DNA of 64,000 nt, taken from CAXBES01 sp963974915. Its GTDB lineage: Bacteria; Bacteroidota; Bacteroidia; Flavobacteriales; Flavobacteriaceae. A program made the position numbers and the translations under genes. Location of the stretch: the NCBI GenBank assembly GCA_963974915.1, contig CAXBES010000015.1, positions 39,074 through 103,073 on the forward strand, read 5' to 3'. Shown in pieces: positions 15,534 through 23,829 of this stretch; position 1 is the stretch's first letter; every line of letters begins with the position of its first letter. The notes below the pieces were generated by a model, which worked only from the letters and a program-made list of their open reading frames with translations, ran no database searches and was not told the origin of the DNA.

Positions 15534-15687
15534 AACGCCCAAGTTCTAAAGAAACTACAAATAGACAGTGAAAAAGTATTATTTTTGACACTCTATAAAG
15601 ATTTTTCTCTGTCCGACTTGCCAGACATCTCATCCCGAGAAAGAGACAAATAAGGTGCGGGAATGTTGTTTGCGATAATAAATTAAT

Positions 15688-17466
15688 ATGAAACAAAAAA
15701 TAGAGAGTAACGAGTTACTAGACAGGTTACCACCGCATTTGCAGCAATATATAAAGCCTCAAAATTATGAACAATACACGCCTGTAAATCAGGCGGTGTG
15801 GCGTTATGTGATGCGAAAGAATGTGGATTATTTGAGTAAGGTTGCACATGAGAGTTATTTAAGCGGACTAAAAAAAACGGGGATTTCTATTGATGAGATT
15901 CCGTCGATGTACGGGATGAACCGTATTTTAAAAGAGATTGGATGGGCTGCGGTTGCGGTTGACGGATTTATCCCACCTAATGCTTTTATGGAGTTTCAGG
16001 CGTATAAAGTGCTTGTTATCGCCAGCGATATTCGTCAGTTAGAAAATATTGAATACACTCCGGCTCCGGATATTATTCACGAAGGCGCGGGACATGCTCC
16101 TATTATTGCGAGTCCGGATTACGCAGAATATTTACGGCGTTTTGGAGAAGTGGGTGCAAAAGCTATTTCCAGTGCGCATGACATTGAAATGTATGAAGCA
16201 GTTCGCGAATTGTCAATTCTGAAAGAGGCAGAAGGGGTAGATCCGGAAAGAATTGCTTCGGCAGAAAGACTTGTGGAAGAGCTTCAGAACAAAAAAGTGG
16301 AACCTTCTGAAATATCCTTAATACGAAATTTACATTGGTGGACCGTTGAATACGGGATGGTAGGAACTGTTGAAGATCCAAAAATTTACGGTGCAGGGTT
16401 ACTCTCCTCTATTGGCGAGAGTACTTGGTGTATGAAAAATGAGGTAAAGAAAATGCCGTATTCCATAGAAGCTGCGTATCAGGATTTCGATATTACCAAA
16501 CCGCAACCTCAGCTGTATGTCACTCCGGATTTTGCTTATTTACAAGAAGTTTTAGAAGAGTTTGCCAACACGATGGCGTTGCGAAAAGGGGGATGGCGAG
16601 GTTTAAACAAGCTCATCAAATCGAAACAGTTGGGAACGATCGAATTGAGCACCGGACTTCAAGTAAGCGGATATTTTACAAGAATGATCCAAAATGAAGA
16701 TAATGAAGTTGTTTATTTTGAAACAGAGGGAGAAACCGCACTTTCGTATCGCGAAAAGGAGGTGATTGGCCATGGAGTTTCGAGACATACTAATGGTTTT
16801 AGGTCACCATTAGGTAAGTTAAAAGGGATTAATTTAGCGATTGAGAATATGGGTCCGAGGGACCTTCAAGCCTATAATTTTTACGACGGAAAACCTATTG
16901 CTTTCGAATTTGAAAGTGGTATTACTGTTGAGGGATTAAACGTGACCGGAATGCGGAATTTGGGAGGCGAACTCATGCTAATTCAATTTACAGATTGTAC
17001 AGTTAGATATAAAGACGAAATATTATTCGCTCCCGAAATGGGCGATTTTGATATGGCGGTGGGGAAAGAAATTGTTTCGGCATTTGCAGGAGCAGCAGAT
17101 TATTTGTCGTTCGATCTGGTGAATCATGTAAGTAATACCGAAACTATACGAACTAAATTAAGTGATAATGAGTTGCAAATTAATGAAATGTATGGAAGGG
17201 TTAGGGAGTTGCGTAGTTCTATAGAAAAACGAACGCCTAGTAAGCGGCTTACAAAGGAAGAAAATACGGATTTGATGAGGATCTTTAAGATGTTGGCAGA
17301 AAAATTTCCAACCGATTGGTTGTTGGCACTTGAAATCTATGAATTGACCTTTCAAGAAGAGGTCTTAGCGTATTTAATTGATTTAAAAAGTAGGCGAAAG
17401 GAAGTGGGGCATTTAATAGACGACGGACTTCTTTTGATTGAAAAACACAAGGTAGTTGTTGAATAG
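15688..17466 (+). CDS. Phenylalanine 4-monooxygenase-type aromatic amino acid hydroxylase with long C-terminal extension
   Basis: A 592-residue protein whose N-terminal 300 residues match the pterin-dependent aromatic amino acid hydroxylases. Iron ligands are visible as His131 and His136 (DIIHEGAGHAP) and Glu221 (WWTVEYG). It should convert phenylalanine to tyrosine with tetrahydropterin and oxygen. Common bacterial PhhA proteins are under 300 residues. Here about 280 further residues follow, without a domain I recognise, ending in a helical tail. It diverges from the phenylacetate operon, so both aromatic routes meet here. Confidence 0.85.
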   Translation: MKQKIESNELLDRLPPHLQQYIKPQNYEQYTPVNQAVWRYVMRKNVDYLSKVAHESYLSGLKKTGISIDEIPSMYGMNRILKEIGWAAVAVDGFIPPNAFMEFQAYKVLVIASDIRQLENIEYTPAPDIIHEGAGHAPIIASPDYAEYLRRFGEVGAKAISSAHDIEMYEAVRELSILKEAEGVDPERIASAERLVEELQNKKVEPSEISLIRNLHWWTVEYGMVGTVEDPKIYGAGLLSSIGESTWCMKNEVKKMPYSIEAAYQDFDITKPQPQLYVTPDFAYLQEVLEEFANTMALRKGGWRGLNKLIKSKQLGTIELSTGLQVSGYFTRMIQNEDNEVVYFETEGETALSYREKEVIGHGVSRHTNGFRSPLGKLKGINLAIENMGPRDLQAYNFYDGKPIAFEFESGITVEGLNVTGMRNLGGELMLIQFTDCTVRYKDEILFAPEMGDFDMAVGKEIVSAFAGAADYLSFDLVNHVSNTETIRTKLSDNELQINEMYGRVRELRSSIEKRTPSKRLTKEENTDLMRIFKMLAEKFPTDWLLALEIYELTFQEEVLAYLIDLKSRRKEVGHLIDDGLLLIEKHKVVVE

Positions 17467-17502
17467 TATTAATTAAAAAACCTCGATATACGGAGGGAAG
17501 TT

Positions 17503-17814
17503 ATGGGAATATTTAGTTTTTTATTCGGAAATAAAACAAAAAAGATTCAAGAATTTATAGATCGCGATGCGGTGATCGTTGATGTCCGCACTAAGGGTGA
17601 ATACAACAATGGAGCCATTCCCGGATCAAAGAATATACCGTTACAGGTTATTTCATCTAAGGTTTCGGAGATCAAAAAATGGAACAAACCTATTATTTTA
17701 TGCTGTGCCAGTGGAATGCGAAGCGGAAGTGCTACAGGGATATTAAAAAGTAAAGGGATTGAGGCTATGAATGGTGGCGGTTGGTCGTCATTATACGATA
17801 AACTTCAGGATTAA
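17503..17814 (+). CDS. Rhodanese-like sulfurtransferase domain protein
   Basis: A 103-residue single rhodanese domain with VIVDVRTKGEYNNGAIPGS and the active-site loop LCCASGMRSG (Cys68). Such proteins carry persulfide sulfur on the loop cysteine. A short hydrophobic N-terminus (GIFSFLFG) resembles PspE/GlpE-like proteins, but I see no signal peptide. It follows the hydroxylase gene by 36 bp and may share its transcript. Confidence 0.85.
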   Translation: MGIFSFLFGNKTKKIQEFIDRDAVIVDVRTKGEYNNGAIPGSKNIPLQVISSKVSEIKKWNKPIILCCASGMRSGSATGILKSKGIEAMNGGGWSSLYDKLQD

Positions 17815-17885
17815 CTCAAGTCCTTTTCTCGAACGATTTCTTTTTTCTTAACTTTACGTATCGACTCCCTGTTAAAGAGCTCGAT

Positions 17886-18212
17886 ATGTATCACTACAAA
17901 GCAAAGATCATTGCGGTGTATGACGGGGATACCGTTACTGCATTGGTCGATCTTGGGTTTCTACACCCTCAGGAAATGAAACTACGTTTATACGGAATTA
18001 ATACTCCCGAAGTTCGGGGTGAAGAGCGCGAACGCGGTCTCCTTGTACGCGATATTCTAAGGGATATGGTATTAGACAAGGATGTTCAAATTCGTTCTTT
18101 TAAGGACAAACAAGGAAAATACGGACGTTACCTCGCTAATATTATGTTGGGAGATTTGGACGTAAATGAGTGGTTGGTTACCAATGGGCATGCAGAACGG
18201 TATATGGTTTAA
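17886..18212 (+). CDS. Staphylococcal-nuclease-like (thermonuclease) domain protein
   Basis: A 108-residue SNase/OB-fold protein with VYDGDTVTALVDLGF and the catalytic region LRLYGINTPEVRGEERERG, plus GKYGRYLANI. Asp, Arg and Glu of the SNase active site appear present. There is no signal peptide, so it may act inside the cell or be exported in another way. It is shorter than secreted thermonucleases (about 150) but contains the core. Confidence 0.8.
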   Translation: MYHYKAKIIAVYDGDTVTALVDLGFLHPQEMKLRLYGINTPEVRGEERERGLLVRDILRDMVLDKDVQIRSFKDKQGKYGRYLANIMLGDLDVNEWLVTNGHAERYMV

Positions 18213-18217
18213 ACCCG

Positions 18218-18378
18218 CCACCCCGCCCTTCGGGCACCCCTCCTAAGCAAGAAGGGGTGGTATTTAAGAATGAACCATTAATGACCCTTTTGGTGCGAGG
18301 TCGGGATACAAAAAGGAAGGACTTATAAACAAACTAACCACTTCCCTTCGTACCCCCTCCTGGACCAAATGGGTGGTT
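18218..18378. repeat. Two REP-like inverted repeats
   Basis: CCACCCC (18218-18224) pairs with GGGGTGG (18254-18260) around an inner GCCC-TTC-GGGC hairpin (18225-18235). About 80 bp on, AACCAC (18336-18341) pairs with GTGGTT (18373-18378) around a CCCCCTCC stretch. Both lie between the SNase gene and the converging DUF4230 gene, where they could also stop transcription. No gene is evident. Confidence 0.55.
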
Positions 18379-18412
18379 TTAATAATCTTATTTAGTATTA
18401 ATGAACGGAAAT

Positions 18413-19024
18413 CTATAATTTCAATTTTTCAAGGTCTACCTCTTCAGAAATTGGTTCTTCCTGATATTTAAGTGTCCATCCCATAGAATTAGTGAGAATA
18501 AAAATTTTCTGTAATTCAGAAATAAGGCGGTTTTGAGCATTTCCAAGCAGTTCTGAGGCCTCGATCTTCTCACGAAGAGAAGCATCAATACGTTTCTTGA
18601 TCTTATTGTAATCTTCCGCTTCGAACTGATTTAAGTAATCCTGAGAAACATCGTAGTATTCAATATCCGGATTAATAGTTAACTCCGGTTGCGGAAGTGA
18701 CACCAAAGTCACTGTTTTAGCAGCTTCGTCGATTGTAGTTTCAATCTTACTGAGATCGTAAGACACTGTAGCTTTTGCATTCACGACCACCAATGCCTTT
18801 TTACTTGCATCTAGGAAACCCATCAATTTCTCGGTATCCTTGTAAATGAAAACCTGGGCGTAATCCCCTTCAGTCACTACTAATTTGCTAACATTTTTTA
18901 ATTGTTTCTGAATAAGCGCCGAGCTCTGTTCTAATTGTTCACGTTGATCCTTGTTGTGTTCACAATAACGCAGTCCGAAAACGATTACCAAAGCAATTAC
19001 AATTCCGAAGAGAATATTACGCAT
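18413..19024 (-). CDS. DUF4230 family membrane-anchored protein
   Basis: A 203-residue protein with one N-terminal membrane segment (residues 3-20, NILFGIVIALVIVFGLRY) and a soluble, probably periplasmic domain that fits DUF4230 (SKLVVTEGDYAQVF, KATVSYDLSKIE, LPQPELT). Its function is unknown. It follows the outer-membrane barrel gene by 39 bp on the same strand and may be co-transcribed with it. Confidence 0.75.
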   Translation of the reverse strand: MRNILFGIVIALVIVFGLRYCEHNKDQREQLEQSSALIQKQLKNVSKLVVTEGDYAQVFIYKDTEKLMGFLDASKKALVVVNAKATVSYDLSKIETTIDEAAKTVTLVSLPQPELTINPDIEYYDVSQDYLNQFEAEDYNKIKKRIDASLREKIEASELLGNAQNRLISELQKIFILTNSMGWTLKYQEEPISEEVDLEKLKL

Positions 19025-19063
19025 CTTACAATCTTAGTTTTTATAGTTAGAAATATACACAAA

Positions 19064-21805
19064 TTAAAGGTCATATTTCACTACAAACATAACGATTCGG
19101 GGAAGTACAAAATACTGTGATGTCGTATTGTATTGATCGTTAAAGCTATCATTATTAAGAAAAGACGTATCTAAAATATTAGTTGCCTGCACGGCAAATT
19201 CCCATGGACTCTCACCTTGTCTATAATATAAATCGGCATTAACAAAGGAGTATTTATTCTCAACGGTTTTCGTGTCATTGGTGTAGTTATAGTAATCCCA
19301 CTCTGCTGTAAAATTAAAATCCTTTAAAAACTGAACATTCAGATTCGCGTAGGGTCTATTGGTAAAGAATGTTTGTTCTAATCCGCCATTATCGTAGTCA
19401 TTCTGAGTATATCGATATCCTACTTCAAAATTAGGCCAATCTCTAAAGTTTGACTGAACACTGGCACGGTAGCTTTGTGTTAAACTTGTACTTTCCCGAA
19501 TTTCGGTATTAATAGTGTTAAAAGTATTGCTAAGAGCAACATTCGCATTAAGCGCGAATTGGATTTTCTTGATACGTTTGCTAAACCGCCCAAATACGGA
19601 AAGGGTTTCATCCGGATAATTACTATCAATATTAAATGGACTACTTACCTGATTAATACCGGCGATCTCAGAACGGGTCTTAATTGCATCAATTCTACGA
19701 CTGTAATTAATATTACCGCTCACATTGGTATAATTAAAAAGATTAAAACTGAAATAGGTTAGATTATAGGTATGGGAAAGTGCATTTTCAAGATCCCTGT
19801 TTCCTCTAAATAGGCGATTGTAATTATTAAAAACATAGGCTTCAGCAAAATCATTGATATCGGTATAATTTGCCGAAATAGCATAGTTAAAGCGAATATT
19901 CTCGCTCTTTTTTAACTCAAGGATCACATTTACATCGGGTAAAACACGCCAATCATTTTGTTCGCTAACACTTCCTAACTGCTCGTTTTTCAGATCGTAA
20001 TTATGAAGCGTAACCCCGGGGGTTAAAATAAACTTTCCTGTTTTCAACTTATAATGCAATCCGAAAAAGAGATCGGTGAAATTATAAGTCACATCATTGT
20101 TAAAATCACTATCGGTAAAGGTATTTGTTTGTCCGTTGTCTAAGATCTGAAAGATCCCGGAATTAAACTTCTGACTGCTCAAAGTACTTCCCAAGGTAAG
20201 ATTTAAATTACTCACGTTGTTAAGGACGTAGTAGTAATCAACTTTCGCATCAAATTTATTTGAAGTAACATTTTTGTCCTGATTAATACTGTATCGATCC
20301 GACTGCTGAAGCGGGTCGAAAATATCTGAATTTGAATCGTTTGGGTCGGTAATGGTAGTAAAAACACCTCGAAACGGTATAGAATCCTGTACTGCACGAT
20401 AAAATGGATCTTCGTCCTGGTATAAATACTGAGCCTGTGCGGCGAAGATATTCTTATCGTTTAAGGTATAGTAGATATTCGTATTCTGATTTATAGAAAA
20501 CGGTTTATTTTCTTTTACTTCGGAAATGTCATTCTGTTGTAATCCAACAATAGAAAGGGTTGAAGCGTCTTCTGTTTGTTTGGATGTTTTAACTAAAGCA
20601 TCGTAATCTAACTGAAAATTAGTATTCGGCTTATAAACACCACTTAATTTAAGCATCGCTAACTGGTTACGTTGATCGCTGGAACTGTTAGTGTTTTCGG
20701 TAGCTCTTGTTGTAATAAACTGTCGAATTGAATTGCTTACAATATTAGTTTTGTTATCTGATAGTATTGCAAAGCCACTTAGATCAAGACTTTTATTGAG
20801 AGCCCAGCTAAAATTTCCGGCAACGAATTTAGTGTCTATTTCACTTGCGCGATTGTTTTGTGCTACGGCAAAACCAAGGTCACTCTCACTAATGTTAAAA
20901 TTTGTTCCTCCCCCCCGGTTAAAATTCCTGAAACCTCCCGTAAAATTAAAATAATCTCTCCTCGTAAAGGGTACCTCACCAATATTGTTGAAATCGGTAA
21001 TTAGGTTGATGCTGTACTTCGGACTGTAATAAAATAGTTTTGGATGTACCAAATAGCGTCCTTCATCTTCGGCAATACCGGCACCCGCCGTAACCTCACC
21101 AAACCAAAAGTTCTTCTTCCCTTCTTTCAATTTAATATTAATTGCCACATTGTCCTGATCGTTCCCCAATCCTCGCATCTGATCTACTTCGTTATAATTA
21201 CGAAGCACTTCAACTTTATCTACCGCGTCTGCCGGGATGTTCTTGGTTGCTAATTTTGAATCCCCATCGAAGAAATCTTTTCCTTCAACCATTACTTTGG
21301 TTACGGCTTTCCCCTCAACTTCAATTTCACCATCTTCATTTACCTCAACGCCGGGTAACTTCTTCATCACGTCTCCAAGCTTTCGCTCGTCGCCATTTGT
21401 AAACGAATCTGCATTATACACTATGGTATCTCCTTTTACGGTAACCGGCATTTCGTAAACGATTTCTACTCCATCAAGTTCGGCAGCCTGTGAGTTTAAC
21501 ACAAAATCGATATTCATATTCTCCGCATCACCGGGCACATTCAATTCTCGCTCCTTTGTTTCATAGCTTAAGAAACTCGCTCGTAGAATATAGGTTTCAT
21601 CTTTAGGAAGATCAAGTTGAAAGCGACCTTCGCTATTCGTTATGGCATAGGACTCAATATCGCCGGAGCTCTTAATGGTGGCAATAACATTTGCTAACTC
21701 TAATGGAGCACCAATACTATCTTTTATGGTTCCTCTTACTTTTATGCTTTGAGCAGAAAGTGTTACGGTAAATAGCAGGAGCACTGCCAAAAGTGTTTGT
21801 TTCAT
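19064..21805 (-). CDS. TonB-dependent-receptor-like outer membrane beta-barrel protein
   Basis: A 913-residue outer-membrane protein. It has a signal peptide (1-19, ending LSAQ), a carboxypeptidase-regulatory-like domain (about 22-110), a plug-like region (DTIVYNADSF, VEVNEDGEIEVEGK, GLGNDQDNVAINIKL) and a long beta-barrel ending in an aromatic/basic strand (FVVKYDL). The family forms gated channels or surface receptors. The substrate is unknown. It is followed by the DUF4230 gene and preceded by two GLPGLI genes on the same strand, a pairing seen in Bacteroidota. Confidence 0.85.
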   Translation of the reverse strand: MKQTLLAVLLLFTVTLSAQSIKVRGTIKDSIGAPLELANVIATIKSSGDIESYAITNSEGRFQLDLPKDETYILRASFLSYETKERELNVPGDAENMNIDFVLNSQAAELDGVEIVYEMPVTVKGDTIVYNADSFTNGDERKLGDVMKKLPGVEVNEDGEIEVEGKAVTKVMVEGKDFFDGDSKLATKNIPADAVDKVEVLRNYNEVDQMRGLGNDQDNVAINIKLKEGKKNFWFGEVTAGAGIAEDEGRYLVHPKLFYYSPKYSINLITDFNNIGEVPFTRRDYFNFTGGFRNFNRGGGTNFNISESDLGFAVAQNNRASEIDTKFVAGNFSWALNKSLDLSGFAILSDNKTNIVSNSIRQFITTRATENTNSSSDQRNQLAMLKLSGVYKPNTNFQLDYDALVKTSKQTEDASTLSIVGLQQNDISEVKENKPFSINQNTNIYYTLNDKNIFAAQAQYLYQDEDPFYRAVQDSIPFRGVFTTITDPNDSNSDIFDPLQQSDRYSINQDKNVTSNKFDAKVDYYYVLNNVSNLNLTLGSTLSSQKFNSGIFQILDNGQTNTFTDSDFNNDVTYNFTDLFFGLHYKLKTGKFILTPGVTLHNYDLKNEQLGSVSEQNDWRVLPDVNVILELKKSENIRFNYAISANYTDINDFAEAYVFNNYNRLFRGNRDLENALSHTYNLTYFSFNLFNYTNVSGNINYSRRIDAIKTRSEIAGINQVSSPFNIDSNYPDETLSVFGRFSKRIKKIQFALNANVALSNTFNTINTEIRESTSLTQSYRASVQSNFRDWPNFEVGYRYTQNDYDNGGLEQTFFTNRPYANLNVQFLKDFNFTAEWDYYNYTNDTKTVENKYSFVNADLYYRQGESPWEFAVQATNILDTSFLNNDSFNDQYNTTSQYFVLPRIVMFVVKYDL

Positions 21806-21879
21806 ATTTTTTAAAAAAAAGTGGACCCGATAAACTAACCGGAAGTAATATGGAGTTGCGTTACAATTATTATTGTTAA

Positions 21880-22782
21880 TTACCCTCCAAATCTCCCACG
21901 GCCACCTCTGCCACCACGATTTCGGAAGTTTTCTCGCATCTCATCAGTCTTTTCCTTAACAATTTTAGTGTATTCTTCTCTTGTTACCTCTTTCCCTTTT
22001 GAAGGAGCTTCAATTTTTTCGGCTTCCTTAGGGTTCATAACTATTTTAGAGCACAGCAAGGTGGTTCTATAAACGTTTAATTCTAAGATTAATCCCGGTA
22101 ATCCTGCATATTCTCCGGGGCCATGTCCCACAGGCACCTGAGGCGTATACCAGGCAGTTACTAAAATTTCCTTCGGAATCTCGATCTGATCCATTGGATC
22201 ATCGCTCTTGGTACTATCTACTTTCGCTTCCGAATCTTTCTTTTCCTCATCATTGTTTCTATCGCCTCTTGGACCACCTCGTCTTGGTCGAGCCATTCGG
22301 TAATCGTTCGGATCTATTTTTTTAATTGCTGTTGCTTTAAAGGCTACATATTGGCCAATTTGTTTTGATTCCTTTTCCAGTTGCCAATCCAGATTTGCTA
22401 CAGTGTCTGTAACAAGAAATTGCTTTCCGAAGAACTCATTCTCCTCAATCATTGTATTAGTCGATAGATTCTTATACTGTGCTCCGGGAGTAAAACTACT
22501 CATCATCATTGCAAATCCGCCGCCTGCTCCTGCTTCCAATTTTTCCTGTTCTTTGTAAATCGATTCGTCTTTGTTGAATGTAAGAATGTATGTTTTTTCC
22601 AACATGCTTTTCATTCGTTCTGCGATTTGCTTTTTCATGTCCTCAGACATTTCCCGTCCTCCACCAAAACTATCCATATCGACCGTAGTTTTAGATTCGT
22701 AAAAAGCTTGTCCGCTAATATTCTGTGCAAAGGCACTACCCGATATGAGAGCGCATATAATAAACGTGATATATTTGACCAT
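21880..22782 (-). CDS. GLPGLI family exported protein
   Basis: A 300-residue protein with a signal peptide (about 1-19) and the family signature in GEYAGLPGLILELN, preceded by TAWYTPQVPVGHGP. The tail is rich in Arg and Gly (FRNRGGRGGRGRFGG), and an RPRRGGPRG stretch lies mid-protein. GLPGLI proteins are exported, of unknown function, and often sit beside TonB-dependent receptors. It is 100 bp downstream of a second GLPGLI gene. Confidence 0.85.
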   Translation of the reverse strand: MVKYITFIICALISGSAFAQNISGQAFYESKTTVDMDSFGGGREMSEDMKKQIAERMKSMLEKTYILTFNKDESIYKEQEKLEAGAGGGFAMMMSSFTPGAQYKNLSTNTMIEENEFFGKQFLVTDTVANLDWQLEKESKQIGQYVAFKATAIKKIDPNDYRMARPRRGGPRGDRNNDEEKKDSEAKVDSTKSDDPMDQIEIPKEILVTAWYTPQVPVGHGPGEYAGLPGLILELNVYRTTLLCSKIVMNPKEAEKIEAPSKGKEVTREEYTKIVKEKTDEMRENFRNRGGRGGRGRFGG

Positions 22783-22882
22783 AATTATAGTTTAAAGATA
22801 TTTGTTAGTAACAAAGTAAATGAATTGTTACAAATTCTTTAGACTATCTCTCGCCGGAAAAGTTTAATTTAATAGTTTAAAG

Positions 22883-23707
22883 TTAACCTCTAATCTTTAT
22901 GATCATTTCCCCATCTCCCTTTTTACGATTGGAATCGTGAAAACGCTCCATCATTTCTGCCTGCTTTTTCTCCTGAATTTCCTCATATTCCCTTTGTGTA
23001 ACCACCTTCCCTCTGCTCGGTATCTCAATTTCAATTCCGTCTTTTGGATTCAGGATGATCTTTGTGCATAATATTGATTGATTCCCATCGTTTACCTCCA
23101 GTACTAACCCGGGTAAGCCCCAATAATCTGCAGGACCGTGCCCAAGTGGTATTTGCAGTGTGTACCAGGCAGTGGTGGTTCGGGTTACTTTTTTCTCAAC
23201 AGGTTCTTTAGCCCCACTTTCGAACATTTTTTCAGTTACCTCTTCTGTAAAAGTAGCTTTGAAACAGGTGTACTCACCAATGTTTTTGGTTTCCTTTTCA
23301 AACACCCAGTCACGCTTTTCAAGCTTATCCTTTATTAAAAAAGGTTTGTCCATTATCTCAGATTCACGTACAAAAGACTGAGTTTCGGTATTCTTATAAA
23401 GAACATCTGTTAATCCGGAGACTACTATATTGATACCTCCGCTCATTGCCGGCGCGGGTTTATCAAGCGACGGCACTTCTTTATATAATGATTCCTTGTT
23501 ATTGAATTGCAACGAAAATTCCTTCTGAAATTGCTTAGCAAGCATCACGGCGAGCTGTTTTTGTGTGTCGGCACTAACAGTAGAGCTACTATCTATTTCA
23601 GATTTTACATTTCTATGTGTTTTGTAGTAGGCAACGCCTTCGAGATCTTGCGCTAAAGTGTTGCCCAAACAAAGACTAATTAAACAAAGAAAAAAAAGTG
23701 ATTTCAT
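22883..23707 (-). CDS. GLPGLI family exported protein
   Basis: A second GLPGLI protein with DYWGLPGLVLEVN after TAWYTLQIPLGHGP, similar in plan to its neighbour but without the Arg/Gly tail. I chose the ATG at 23705-23707, which begins directly with a signal peptide (MKSLFFLCLISLCLGNTLAQ). The upstream ATG at 23734 would add nine residues and falls in a likely -7 element (CATATTTG on the minus strand, 23734-23741). The gene diverges from the sensor kinase, and the GTTAA repeats lie between them. Confidence 0.85.
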   Translation of the reverse strand: MKSLFFLCLISLCLGNTLAQDLEGVAYYKTHRNVKSEIDSSSTVSADTQKQLAVMLAKQFQKEFSLQFNNKESLYKEVPSLDKPAPAMSGGINIVVSGLTDVLYKNTETQSFVRESEIMDKPFLIKDKLEKRDWVFEKETKNIGEYTCFKATFTEEVTEKMFESGAKEPVEKKVTRTTTAWYTLQIPLGHGPADYWGLPGLVLEVNDGNQSILCTKIILNPKDGIEIEIPSRGKVVTQREYEEIQEKKQAEMMERFHDSNRKKGDGEMIIKIRG

Positions 23708-23763
23708 GGTTGCTCGTTTTAGATTGATGTTCACAAATATGAAAATAAAAATGAGTCTTTAAG

Positions 23764-23788
23764 GTTAACCAGTGTTAACGTGTGTTAA
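23764..23788. promoter_or_regulatory. Three GTTAA direct repeats at exact 10-bp spacing (probable OmpR-type regulator site)
   Basis: GTTAA occurs at 23764-23768, 23774-23778 and 23784-23788, one per helical turn. OmpR/PhoB-type regulators bind such direct repeats in tandem. The array ends 4 bp upstream of the -33 box of the sensor-kinase promoter and lies between divergent genes, so it could control both. The adjacent regulator gene (25316) is the natural candidate. Confidence 0.7.
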
Positions 23789-23792
23789 GCGA

Positions 23793-23825
23793 TTTGCGAA
23801 AAACACCAAATAGAGCGTACATTTG
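23793..23825 (+). promoter_or_regulatory. Promoter of the sensor kinase/response regulator operon
   Basis: TTTG (23793-23796), 21 bp, then TACATTTG (23818-23825) fits the Bacteroidota -33/-7 consensus. The ATG follows after only 4 bp, so the mRNA may start at or next to the start codon and be leaderless. Confidence 0.7.
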
Positions 23826-23829
23826 AATT

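Noticed and set aside
15514..15696. 60-residue minus-strand frame in the gap upstream of the hydroxylase gene
   Set aside because: It runs through the stem-loop cluster's edge and the likely promoter region, has an odd composition and overlaps the hydroxylase start.
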